Source of the DNA: Kiritimatiellales bacterium
GTDB lineage: Bacteria; Verrucomicrobiota; Kiritimatiellia; Kiritimatiellales; Pontiellaceae
Length of the DNA: 11,096 bases
Assembly: GCA_030588285.1 (NCBI GenBank)
Contig: JAUUYK010000011.1
Coordinates: 1 to 11,096, forward strand
Reading direction: 5' to 3'
Shown here: positions 1 to 6,751 of the stretch, in pieces
Layout of the letters: every line of letters starts with the position of its first letter
Position numbering within the stretch: the stretch's first letter is position 1
Position numbers and translations under genes: made by a program
Notes under the pieces: model-generated
What the model was told of the DNA's origin: nothing
Databases searched by the model: none
Seen by the model: only the letters and a program-made list of their open reading frames with translations

Positions 1-54
1 GAAGAGATTATTCGCAAACGAATCGATTTCTGGAATGCCCGAAGAAAGAAGTAA
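1..54 (+). CDS. 3' end of an unidentified gene (zapA-like position)
   Basis: An open frame enters from the left edge and ends with TAA at 52-54, leaving 17 codons that end in WNARRKK. It stops two bases before the ATG of the cyclo-ligase gene, so the two are probably co-transcribed and translationally coupled. The tail is basic and helical-looking but too short to identify. In many bacteria zapA sits next to 5-FCL or rny, so zapA is a guess from gene order only. Confidence 0.45.
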   Translation, partial: EEIIRKRIDFWNARRKK

Positions 55-56
55 TA

Positions 57-614
57 ATGAGCACAAAACATCAACTCCGAAAAGATGTTGAAAAAAACCG
101 GAGGGCATTAGATGCGTCGTGGATGGAAAATGCGAGCGAACGAGTGGTTGAGAACATTCAGAAACTGGATGTTTTTAAAATCTCAAAAACCGTGGCACTC
201 TATCGGGCCATTGCCGGAGAGGTTAACCTGAACCCCCTCTTTTCTCTCTGCTGGAAACTCGGAAAATCAACCTGTATTCCTGTTTTTAATGCGGCACTCA
301 AAGGCTATGAAATGGCCGAAATAACCGCGGAAACCAAATTTAAAACAGGGCATTATGGCATTCAGGAACCCATCTCCCCTACCCTAGTTTCTCGAAATTG
401 GATCGATTTAATGGTGGTACCGGGGGTGGCGTTCGACCCTCAAGGAAATCGATTGGGGCGCGGTGGAGGCTATTACGATTGCTGGCTAACAGGCTTTACC
501 GGAGAAACCGTCGCCGTGGCTTTTGATTTTCAGATTCTTCCGCACATTCCAATGGAGCCGCACGATCAGCCGGTTGGTTCGATTATAACAGAAACTAACG
601 TAGTCAAAGTTTAA
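57..614 (+). CDS. 5-formyltetrahydrofolate cyclo-ligase (5,10-methenyl-THF synthetase)
   Basis: This cytosolic enzyme of one-carbon metabolism uses ATP to convert 5-formyl-THF to 5,10-methenyl-THF. The 185-residue length is normal for the family. Diagnostic motifs are visible: the basic N-terminus LRKDVEKNRR; GHYGIQEP around 98-104; the hydrophobic strand leading into VPGVAFD at 121-127; the glycine-rich nucleotide-binding signature GNRLGRGGGYYD at 130-141; and AVAFDFQ then EPHDQPV near 153-173, matching the family's ALAFxxQ and ExHDxxV. The ATG lies two bases after the preceding stop with only a weak purine-rich site (AAGAAAG), consistent with coupling to the upstream gene. Ribonuclease Y follows in the same direction after 139 bases. 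In E. coli the homologous gene (ygfA/fau) sits beside 6S RNA. I looked for 6S RNA here and could not establish it. Identification is firm. Confidence 0.95.
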   Translation: MSTKHQLRKDVEKNRRALDASWMENASERVVENIQKLDVFKISKTVALYRAIAGEVNLNPLFSLCWKLGKSTCIPVFNAALKGYEMAEITAETKFKTGHYGIQEPISPTLVSRNWIDLMVVPGVAFDPQGNRLGRGGGYYDCWLTGFTGETVAVAFDFQILPHIPMEPHDQPVGSIITETNVVKV

Positions 615-622
615 ACGAACGT

Positions 623-652
623 TAGACAAAACCAAGGCGTACAGTGTAGATT
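623..652 (+). promoter_or_regulatory. candidate sigma-70 promoter for rny
   Basis: A -35-like TAGACA (623-628) and a -10-like TAGATT (647-652) are separated by 18 bases, just after the cyclo-ligase stop. Each box matches about four of six consensus bases, so this is a weak prediction. A start near 659 would give an rny mRNA leader of about 95 bases containing the stem-loop at 672-732. Confidence 0.3.
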
Positions 653-671
653 AGTTTCTTCAAAAATAAGG

Positions 672-732
672 GGATCGTGGCCGCCTATATGTTGCGCTTT
701 CATTGCTTCGGACATTCTACGGGGCACGATCC
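672..732 (+). promoter_or_regulatory. stem-loop in the leader of rny
   Basis: GGATCGTG (672-679) and CACGATCC (725-732) are perfectly complementary over eight bases. After a 1x1 G/G mismatch the stem continues with CC/GG (681-682 with 722-723). The enclosed 45 bases can form a further short ATGT/ACAT helix (688-691 with 711-714 region). The element ends about ten bases before the GGAGG ribosome binding site of the preferred rny start, so it lies in the untranslated leader. No T-run follows, so it is not an intrinsic terminator. It is too short and lacks the recognisable layout of 6S RNA, SRP RNA or a riboswitch I know. A regulatory or small-RNA role is inference. Confidence 0.4.
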
Positions 733-753
733 ATCATGAAACGGAGGTTTACC

Positions 754-2313
754 GTGGAAGAATTTTTCGCAGGACAAGGGGTATTACTGAGCCTTGGTTT
801 TTTAGTTTTAGGTTTCTTTTTTAATGCCTACCTCACAAAAACAAATGCAATTGCAGCAAGTAAACAGGCCAAGGCCATTCTTGCCGAATCCAAAAAGGAA
901 GCCGATGTCATCCGGCGGGAAGCAAAAGTTCAGGCCAAAGATGCCGTTTTACGCGCGCGGGAAAATTCGGAACGTGATTTTACCGCCCAACGCAAAGACA
1001 TTCTTGATTTGGAAAAACGGGTAATGGAGCGGGAAAAAAATCTCACCAGCAAACTCGAGATGCTCAACACGAAAGATCTTCAACTGACCGGTCGAATGAC
1101 GGAGATCAGTGAACATAAAGAAACGTTGATCGACCAACAGCGGGAGCTCGACACACAAATCCAAAAAGAATTAATGCGAATTGAAGATGCCGCCGCCCTT
1201 TCGAAAGACGAGGCGCGTAAGATCATTATGAAGCGCATGGAAGAAGAGCTTCAGGTGGAAGCGAACGGACTGGTTCGCCACATTCAAAAAGAAGCCAAGG
1301 AAACGGCAAAAAATAAGGCGCGGGAAATTGTGGCCACCGCCATCCAACGCTATGCCGCTGAAACCGTCTGCGACATTACAACAAGTCAGGTTTCACTTGA
1401 AAGCGATGATATTAAAGGGCGGATTATTGGCAAAGAAGGCCGTAACATTAAATCCTTTGAAGCAGAGACCGGCGTTAATGTATTGATTGACGAAACCCCG
1501 GAAGTAGTTGTGCTTTCCTGCTACGACCCTATCCGACGGGAAATCGCCCGAGTCAGCCTATTGCGCTTAATCGAAGACGGACGGATTCATCCCGCTCGGA
1601 TTGAAGAAACCGTGGCTAAAGTAAAACAAGAAATCGACGACACTATTCGCAGTGCCGGCGAAGAAGCACTCTTCAAACTTGGAATCACCGGTGTTGCTCC
1701 TGAATTAGTTCATACGCTTGGAAAACTTAAATTCCGGACAAGCTATAAACAAAACGTACTCGATCACTCCATTGAAACGGCCTATATCATGGCAATGATG
1801 GCCACGGAAATGGGGCTCGATGCCAAGATTGCTAAACGCATCGGTATATTTCACGATTTGGGCAAAGCGGTTGATCACGAAGTGGAAGGCGGGCACGCAG
1901 TCATCGGCGCCAATCTAATGCGAAAATACGGCGAAGATCGCATTGTATACAACGCGGTTGGATCGCACCACGATGATATGGAACGCGAAAGTGTTTATGC
2001 CGTGTTGTGCGATGCGGCCGATGCGCTGACCGCAGCCCGCCCCGGCGCTCGCATGGAAACAACCGATCTTTATATCCAACGCCTTGAAAAAATCGAACAG
2101 ATTGCCAACCAGTACGCAGGCGTCAAGAACAGCTACGCCGTACAAGCCGGTCGAGAAGTTCGCATCATGGTGGAACCAGAAAAATTCAACGACCATGGCA
2201 CATCGCTTCTGGCCAAAAATATTGCCAAACAAATCGGCAATGAAGTCAAGATTCCGGGCGTGGTCCGAGTTACCGTGATTCGCGAAACACGTTGCGTTGA
2301 ATATGCAAAATAG
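754..2313 (+). CDS. rny: ribonuclease Y
   Basis: RNase Y is a membrane-anchored endoribonuclease that starts mRNA decay. GTG at 754 is preferred because GGAGG (743-747) lies six bases upstream and gives 519 residues, about the length of the B. subtilis enzyme. The frame stays open upstream to ATG 736 and TTG 703, but those starts would place the Shine-Dalgarno site and the leader stem-loop inside the gene. Domains in order: one hydrophobic membrane segment (about 9-27); a long charged coiled coil rich in K, E and A (about 30-205); a KH RNA-binding domain with GRIIGKEGRN at 222-231; and an HD metal-dependent phosphohydrolase domain with H338 (in LDHSIETAY) and the HD pair H367-D368 in FHDLGKAVDHE. 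The C-terminus ends in the family-typical PGVVRVTVIRETR region. All expected catalytic residues are present. The gene follows the cyclo-ligase and is followed by a 190-base gap. Confidence 0.96.
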   Translation: MEEFFAGQGVLLSLGFLVLGFFFNAYLTKTNAIAASKQAKAILAESKKEADVIRREAKVQAKDAVLRARENSERDFTAQRKDILDLEKRVMEREKNLTSKLEMLNTKDLQLTGRMTEISEHKETLIDQQRELDTQIQKELMRIEDAAALSKDEARKIIMKRMEEELQVEANGLVRHIQKEAKETAKNKAREIVATAIQRYAAETVCDITTSQVSLESDDIKGRIIGKEGRNIKSFEAETGVNVLIDETPEVVVLSCYDPIRREIARVSLLRLIEDGRIHPARIEETVAKVKQEIDDTIRSAGEEALFKLGITGVAPELVHTLGKLKFRTSYKQNVLDHSIETAYIMAMMATEMGLDAKIAKRIGIFHDLGKAVDHEVEGGHAVIGANLMRKYGEDRIVYNAVGSHHDDMERESVYAVLCDAADALTAARPGARMETTDLYIQRLEKIEQIANQYAGVKNSYAVQAGREVRIMVEPEKFNDHGTSLLAKNIAKQIGNEVKIPGVVRVTVIRETRCVEYAK

Positions 2314-2471
2314 GAGTGCTCTACAGAGAGAGAGCGTTATCGAATGAACCCGACGACATCAAATGGATCGATCATCGGAAGCCTCTTTTTTTTAAACGTG
2401 ATGCAGCCGATAAAATAGCGCTGCAAATCCATGCTCTGCAAAAAAATTAAATTGGGTAATTCCAACCTTTC

Positions 2472-2491
2472 AACGGTCGGCCGTTTTCTTT
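2472..2491 (+). terminator. possible weak intrinsic terminator after rny
   Basis: AACGG (2472-2476), a TCGG loop and CCGTT (2481-2485) form a five-base-pair hairpin followed by TTCTTT. It sits in the 190-base gap between rny and the rhomboid-like gene, only about a dozen bases before that gene's ATG. The stem is short and the T-run interrupted, so it could equally be leader structure of the downstream gene. The rest of the gap (2314-2471) shows only AT-rich runs (T8 near 2385, A7 near 2440) and no convincing gene. Confidence 0.25.
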
Positions 2492-2503
2492 ACCGTCTTC
2501 GCC

Positions 2504-3277
2504 ATGGATATAATTTCAAAACTTGAGAAGCGTTTTGGCTCGTGGGCCATTCCCAACCTAGCCGTCTATCTTATTGTAATACAGGCCATTGGTGTTGTGC
2601 TACTGATGGGGCATTACACTACGTATAACGATCTATTGTTGCATGGCAGTTCGGTGATGGATCGAGGACAGTGGTGGCGTTTACTTTCCTTCATGATGCT
2701 GCCGCGGACGATGAGCCCGATCTGGCTCTTTTTTGCATTCTATATTTTTTACATGATCAGCAACTCGCTGGAACAACAATGGGGTACCTTCCGGTTTAAC
2801 CTATTTATTCTATCCGGCTATCTGCTGACCGTTGCGACGGCTTTTATTAACCCCGGCGCGATCGTTACAAATGTCTATTTTCTGGGCGGCGTATTTTTAG
2901 CTTTTGCAACGTTGTTTCCAAACGTTGAATTCAGGCTATTCTTTATCCTGCCAGTGAAGGTAAAATGGCTCGGGTGGCTGAGTGCCGGCATTTATATGCT
3001 AACCCTTTTTACCGGCGATCCTGGAAGTCGACTCGGTGTATTGGCTACATTCATAAATTACGGTCTATTTTTCGGCCGCGATTTTTTGAATAACGTAAAA
3101 TCGGGGCAGCGGCGTAAAGCCTTTGCCAACGAGCGTGCCGTGGTTGCCGCGCAACCGCTACACACCTGCACCGCATGCGGTGCAACGGATAAGAGCGATC
3201 CGGCTAAAAGTTTTCGCTACTGTTCGACTTGTGGAAAGTGCTATTGCGTTGAACACATTGGAAACCACGATCACTAA
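2504..3277 (+). CDS. rhomboid-like membrane pseudoprotease with C-terminal zinc-binding tail
   Basis: A 257-residue polytopic inner-membrane protein of the rhomboid fold. About six hydrophobic segments are visible (roughly 19-36, 70-88, 98-116, 123-139, 143-170, 178-191). Rhomboid landmarks include GQWWRLLSFMMLP (55-67) and NSLEQQWGTFRFN (87-99), matching the family's GQxWRLxT and LExxxGxxRF. The active site is missing: where GxSG is expected the sequence reads YFLGGVFLAF (125-134) with no serine, and the last helix FINYGLFFG (183-191) lacks the catalytic histidine. It is therefore probably a pseudoprotease, not an intramembrane protease. The C-terminus carries a cysteine-rich tail (C222, C225, C240, C243, C246, C248, H251), which looks like a zinc ribbon. 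No Shine-Dalgarno site precedes the ATG. The stop is five bases from the MlaE-type gene, implying co-transcription. Its function is unknown; a scaffolding or substrate-binding role is inference. Confidence 0.75.
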   Translation: MDIISKLEKRFGSWAIPNLAVYLIVIQAIGVVLLMGHYTTYNDLLLHGSSVMDRGQWWRLLSFMMLPRTMSPIWLFFAFYIFYMISNSLEQQWGTFRFNLFILSGYLLTVATAFINPGAIVTNVYFLGGVFLAFATLFPNVEFRLFFILPVKVKWLGWLSAGIYMLTLFTGDPGSRLGVLATFINYGLFFGRDFLNNVKSGQRRKAFANERAVVAAQPLHTCTACGATDKSDPAKSFRYCSTCGKCYCVEHIGNHDH

Positions 3278-3282
3278 ATAAA

Positions 3283-4422
3283 ATGAAAAAGTGCACCATC
3301 CAATCAAATGCGAAATGTGCTACTGAACGATCCGGCACGCATTTGGCACTTTCACTTTCCGGCGAACTAAACGCCGCGGCCGTCGCCCACCTTTGGCCAA
3401 CCCTTCATTCCGCACTTCAACCAAAAGGGATCGAATCGATTTCAGTGCAGGGCTCAAAAATCACCGGGTGTGATGGCGCGGGAACCGCGCTATTAATTCA
3501 CATTAAAAAAGCCGCCCATCGCCGGAAGGCTTCGCTGAAATTTATTGAATTGGATGCCGCCATTTCGAGCCTGATGGATCTGTATCCAATCGCTAAAATT
3601 GCGGGCGATGAAATCGACGCTGAAAAATCGCACGGGTTTGTTGAAGAGGTCGGAAAAACGGCGTGGAAAACCCTGCTGGGATTTAAAGATCACATTTCCT
3701 TTATGGGCGAGCTCACGCTCGGGATTTTTAAAACCATACTGCATCCGGCCGATTTACGGATGAAGGACTTTTTACTCGTCGTTGAGGCGAGCGGGGCCAA
3801 AGCACTGCCCATTATTGCCATGCTGGGGTTTCTGATTGGCTTGATTCTCGCATTTCAGGGTGCGGTTTTAATGGCGCAATTTGGTGCTGAAATTTACATC
3901 GCCGATTTTGTAGGAAAATCGGTGGTACGTGAGCTGGGCCCGTTGATCACCGCCATCATTGTGGCGGGGCGTACGGGATCTGCTTTTGCCGCTGAACTAG
4001 GAACCATGAAGGTGAATGAGGAGATTGATGCGCTCACCACGATGGGGCTGGATCCCGTTCGTTTTCTGGTGATCCCCCGTGTGATTGGGGCAACGTTGAT
4101 GACGCCACTTTTGGCGGTGCTAACGAATCTTTTTGGCATGGCCGGCGGAGCAGTGGTGATGCGTGGGCTCGGGTTCCCGCTGATCACCTATGTGAACCGG
4201 GTGCTCGCATCGGTTACGGCGGCCGATTATTTTGGCGGACTGATTAAGGCGACCATTTTTGGGTTGTTGATTTCTAGCGCGGGCTGTCTCTGTGGTTTGC
4301 GTACGGGTGAAGGAGCCAGCGCGGTGGGAAATTCGGCCACCCGGGCAGTCGTTAACTCGATTATTATGATTGTGATCGCCGACGGAATATTTGCCGTTCT
4401 ATTTTATTATTTGGGAATTTAG
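3283..4422 (+). CDS. mlaE: MlaE-family lipid ABC transporter permease with N-terminal STAS (MlaB-like) domain
   Basis: Inner-membrane permease of an MCE-type phospholipid transporter. Residues 1-110 resemble a STAS domain: SGELNAAA near 26-33, and CDGAGTALLIHI (63-74), which aligns with MlaB VDTAGLALL. The conserved threonine of E. coli MlaB is glycine here (D64-G65-A66-G67). Residues from about 125 to 379 are the MlaE permease: RELGP (216-220) and the signature AGRTGSAFAAELGTMKVNEE (228-247), with several membrane segments to the C-terminus. E. coli MlaE is about 260 residues and MlaB about 97, so this 379-residue protein is a natural MlaB-MlaE fusion, a layout found in many bacteria. It begins five bases after the rhomboid-like gene, and its TAG directly abuts the ATG of the ATPase gene. 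No clear ribosome binding site is visible, so translational coupling is likely. Confidence 0.93.
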   Translation: MKKCTIQSNAKCATERSGTHLALSLSGELNAAAVAHLWPTLHSALQPKGIESISVQGSKITGCDGAGTALLIHIKKAAHRRKASLKFIELDAAISSLMDLYPIAKIAGDEIDAEKSHGFVEEVGKTAWKTLLGFKDHISFMGELTLGIFKTILHPADLRMKDFLLVVEASGAKALPIIAMLGFLIGLILAFQGAVLMAQFGAEIYIADFVGKSVVRELGPLITAIIVAGRTGSAFAAELGTMKVNEEIDALTTMGLDPVRFLVIPRVIGATLMTPLLAVLTNLFGMAGGAVVMRGLGFPLITYVNRVLASVTAADYFGGLIKATIFGLLISSAGCLCGLRTGEGASAVGNSATRAVVNSIIMIVIADGIFAVLFYYLGI

Positions 4423-5208
4423 ATGAGCCAAAACCCCATCATAACCGTTGAAAATATGACCGCCCGCTACGGCGACCGGCTGGTGCTCGATGCAATATCG
4501 TTCTCGGTTAAACGCGGCGAAATTTTTGTCATTTTGGGCGGATCGGGTTGTGGAAAATCGACGTTATTGAAACATATGATCGGACTCTATACGCCGGCAT
4601 CTGGCGATATTAAAATCGGCGATACCAGCGTGGTTACTTCCGCCGGTGCCGAGCGCGATGCACTAATCCGACGGTTTGGTGTGATGTATCAAAGCGGCGC
4701 CTTATTCGGCTCATTAACCCTACTTGAAAATATATGCCTGCCGCTGGAAGAATTCACCGATATGGGCAAGGAAGCGCGAGAGCTGATTGCTCGAATGAAG
4801 CTGAGCCTCGTGGGCCTGGCCGACTTTGCCTCGCTGATGCCGTCCGAAATTAGCGGGGGCATGCGGAAGCGCGCGGCGATTGCGCGCGCCATGGCGTTGG
4901 ATCCAGAAATCCTATTTCTCGATGAACCGTCGGCTGGACTCGATCCCGTAACGGCCGTTGAGCTGGACGAACTCATCATTAAACTGTCGCGCTCGCTGAA
5001 TATAACTTTTGTTATTGTGACCCATGAGCTGCCGAGCATCTATAAAATTGCCGACCGAGTTATTATGCTCGATGCGCGAACTAAAAAAATTAGTGCCGAG
5101 GGCAAACCGGAACAGTTGCGCGATTCGGCCGATGATGAATGGGTTCGCAATTTTTTTAATCGAGAAAGTCAGACCACCGTAAATACGGGAGAAAAGCATG
5201 AGCAGTAA
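4423..5208 (+). CDS. mlaF: MlaF-family ABC transporter ATP-binding protein
   Basis: Cytoplasmic ATPase that powers the MlaE permease. The 261-residue length suits the family. All ABC motifs are intact: Walker A GGSGCGKST (39-47), Q-loop Q90 in VMYQSGALF (which also carries the Mla-type SGALF), signature SGGMRKRAAIARA (144-156), Walker B ILFLDEPSAGLDP (163-175) with catalytic E168, and H-loop H201 in VTHEL. The signature SGGMRKR rather than LSGGQQQR is typical of the MlaF/Ttg2A group. The ATG immediately follows the stop of the permease gene with a weak GGGA site six bases upstream. The 3' end overlaps the MCE gene by 11 bases, a strong sign of one translationally coupled operon. Confidence 0.95.
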   Translation: MSQNPIITVENMTARYGDRLVLDAISFSVKRGEIFVILGGSGCGKSTLLKHMIGLYTPASGDIKIGDTSVVTSAGAERDALIRRFGVMYQSGALFGSLTLLENICLPLEEFTDMGKEARELIARMKLSLVGLADFASLMPSEISGGMRKRAAIARAMALDPEILFLDEPSAGLDPVTAVELDELIIKLSRSLNITFVIVTHELPSIYKIADRVIMLDARTKKISAEGKPEQLRDSADDEWVRNFFNRESQTTVNTGEKHEQ

Positions 5209-6067
5209 ACCGCATTATTTTGTTATAGGACTTTTTGTAGTGATTGCAACCGCACTCGGCTTAATCGGTATGATTGCCGTGAGCTCCGATGCCTTGAACT
5301 CACCGAAATATTTTCTCGAAACCTATCTCGACGAATCGGTACAGGGCATCGATGTGGGAACGCCGTTTAAATTCCGAGGTGTTAAGGTGGGTAACGTAAG
5401 TGAAATCATGATGGTTTCTTCGGAATATGACACCACCAAGATGTATGTCTTGGTGCGAGTGGCCTTGAATGACAAGAAGATGCTTTCCTACGCAAAATAT
5501 ATTCCTGAGCGAGTGCAGGCGCAGGTAAAAAGAGGCTTGCGATTGAAGCTCGTTCCACAAGGCATTACGGGGCTTTCGTTTCTCGAGGCCGAATATTATC
5601 CCGAAACAAAATCTGACCCCCTAGAAATTGATTGGAAACCGAAGTATACCTACATTCCGTCAACCCCCTCCATGATGAAACTATTGAGTCAGTCGATTGA
5701 ACATTTAGCCGCCGAAATCGGCACCCTAAACCTCCAGAAAATCGGAAAAAATATGGAACTGATTACCAGCAACCTGAATCATTCGACGGAGCACATTGAA
5801 TATATCACGAAAAATGCGGCCGTTGCGTCCGACAATATCTTTAAAAACATTGGCTTAGCCGCCGAGAATCTTCCGTCCGCATCAACCAATTTATCCGATT
5901 CAATGGTGCTGATTGAAAATATAATCTCAGACTCGGATCAGGGGTTCGATCGCATTCTTTCTAACCTAGGGTATATCACCGAAGATACCCGCGAACTGAT
6001 TCGCATGATCAAACGCTATCCCGGCATTTTATTGACGGATCCCCCGAAAATGAATCTGAGCAAGTAG
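5198..6067 (+). CDS. mlaD: MlaD-family MCE-domain lipid-binding protein
   Basis: Periplasmic, membrane-anchored substrate-binding component of the lipid transporter. It has one N-terminal hydrophobic anchor (about 7-28) followed by an MCE domain (about 38-135), recognised by YLDESVQGIDVGTPFKFRGV (43-62) and the later QVKRGLRLKLVPQGITGLSF region. The family usually forms a hexameric ring with a central hydrophobic channel. At 289 residues it is much longer than E. coli MlaD (about 183). The extra C-terminal 130 or so residues look alpha-helical and rich in N, S and L (repeated NL/SNL turns), perhaps forming a longer helical tube as in other MCE proteins. The start is well supported: GGGAG (5187-5191) lies six bases before the ATG, inside the end of the ATPase gene. 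Stop TAG is 11 bases before the lipoprotein ATG. Confidence 0.92.
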   Translation: MSSKPHYFVIGLFVVIATALGLIGMIAVSSDALNSPKYFLETYLDESVQGIDVGTPFKFRGVKVGNVSEIMMVSSEYDTTKMYVLVRVALNDKKMLSYAKYIPERVQAQVKRGLRLKLVPQGITGLSFLEAEYYPETKSDPLEIDWKPKYTYIPSTPSMMKLLSQSIEHLAAEIGTLNLQKIGKNMELITSNLNHSTEHIEYITKNAAVASDNIFKNIGLAAENLPSASTNLSDSMVLIENIISDSDQGFDRILSNLGYITEDTRELIRMIKRYPGILLTDPPKMNLSK

Positions 6068-6078
6068 AGGAGAAGATA

Positions 6079-6687
6079 ATGAAAAAAACGACCCGAATCA
6101 TTTTAGGAATCACCTGTACTTCCCTGTTACTCTCCAGCGGCTGCGTTAAACTTTGGCAGGATCGTTTAGATTTTAAAACCTATGTCATTGAAGCACCGCG
6201 TAATCTACCACCCTTGGAAAAGTCATTAGCCGTTCGATTATGGATTGATTCGGTGGTGGTTCTTCCGCCTTACAACATCCGAAACCTGATTCAACGGAAA
6301 AATGACGTGGAGTTTTCAACGAGCTACTACAGTGAATTGCTGATGTCGCCATCGGAAAACTTTCGGAATATTTTTTATACCTGGTTTGCTGAAACCGGAA
6401 TTTTTTCGGAGGTTACCCTTTCTGGAAAGGCGGGCATGACGCATCGGCTGTCCGTTACGGTAATGGAGTTTCATGGAGATCTTCCGCAGCAAAAAGCGGT
6501 TCTAAAAATTAAAGCGACGTTATTTGATGAAAAAACAAAGGGCATGCGCGTACTCTTTTCTAAAGATTATTCCCAACAGGTGGCAATTACTGATGCAACC
6601 GGCGAAGAACTCATCCGAGCCTATAATCAAGCGTTGGGCCAAATTCTTATCGCCTGTGAACTGGATGTGCTGACCCACCTAAACTAA
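6079..6687 (+). CDS. PqiC-like ABC-type transport auxiliary lipoprotein (ABC_trans_aux family)
   Basis: A 202-residue lipoprotein encoded directly after the MCE gene. The N-terminus is a type II signal peptide: KKTTR, a hydrophobic stretch, then LLLSSGC with lipidated C22. The residue after the cysteine is V, so it is not an Asp inner-membrane retention signal of the E. coli type, and outer-membrane placement is likely. The body fits the PqiC/YmbA family: VIEAPRNLPP near the start, a central block of short strands, and the late pattern LFSKDYSQQVAITDATGEEL followed by a helix (YNQALGQILIACELDVL). A clear GAGGAGA ribosome binding site (6067-6073) overlaps the stop of the upstream gene, with ATG six bases on. 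In PqiABC the homologue docks the MCE protein to the outer membrane, and the same is inferred here. The sequence is divergent, so the family assignment rests on signal peptide, size, context and local patterns. Confidence 0.75.
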   Translation: MKKTTRIILGITCTSLLLSSGCVKLWQDRLDFKTYVIEAPRNLPPLEKSLAVRLWIDSVVVLPPYNIRNLIQRKNDVEFSTSYYSELLMSPSENFRNIFYTWFAETGIFSEVTLSGKAGMTHRLSVTVMEFHGDLPQQKAVLKIKATLFDEKTKGMRVLFSKDYSQQVAITDATGEELIRAYNQALGQILIACELDVLTHLN

Positions 6688-6751
6688 AAACACATTGCCC
6701 TAAAAAAACAGACGGAATACGTTGATCAGCAATGAATACTTGGGAGATTTT

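Noticed and set aside
615..753. 6S RNA (ssrS) between 5-formyl-THF cyclo-ligase and rny
   Set aside because: The gene context is suggestive, but the paired element is only about 61 bases and no long double-helical rod with a central bubble could be traced, so it is reported only as an unassigned leader stem-loop.
2344..2418. Plus-strand ATG frame of 24 codons after rny
   Set aside because: Too short, no ribosome binding site, and the hydrophobic stretch is produced by a T8 run.
2337..2432. Minus-strand frame of 31 codons in the rny to rhomboid gap
   Set aside because: It is short, has no ribosome site and no family resemblance, and runs through homopolymer tracts; probably chance.
2504..3277. 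Active rhomboid intramembrane protease
   Set aside because: No GxSG serine in the expected helix and no histidine in the last helix; called a pseudoprotease instead.
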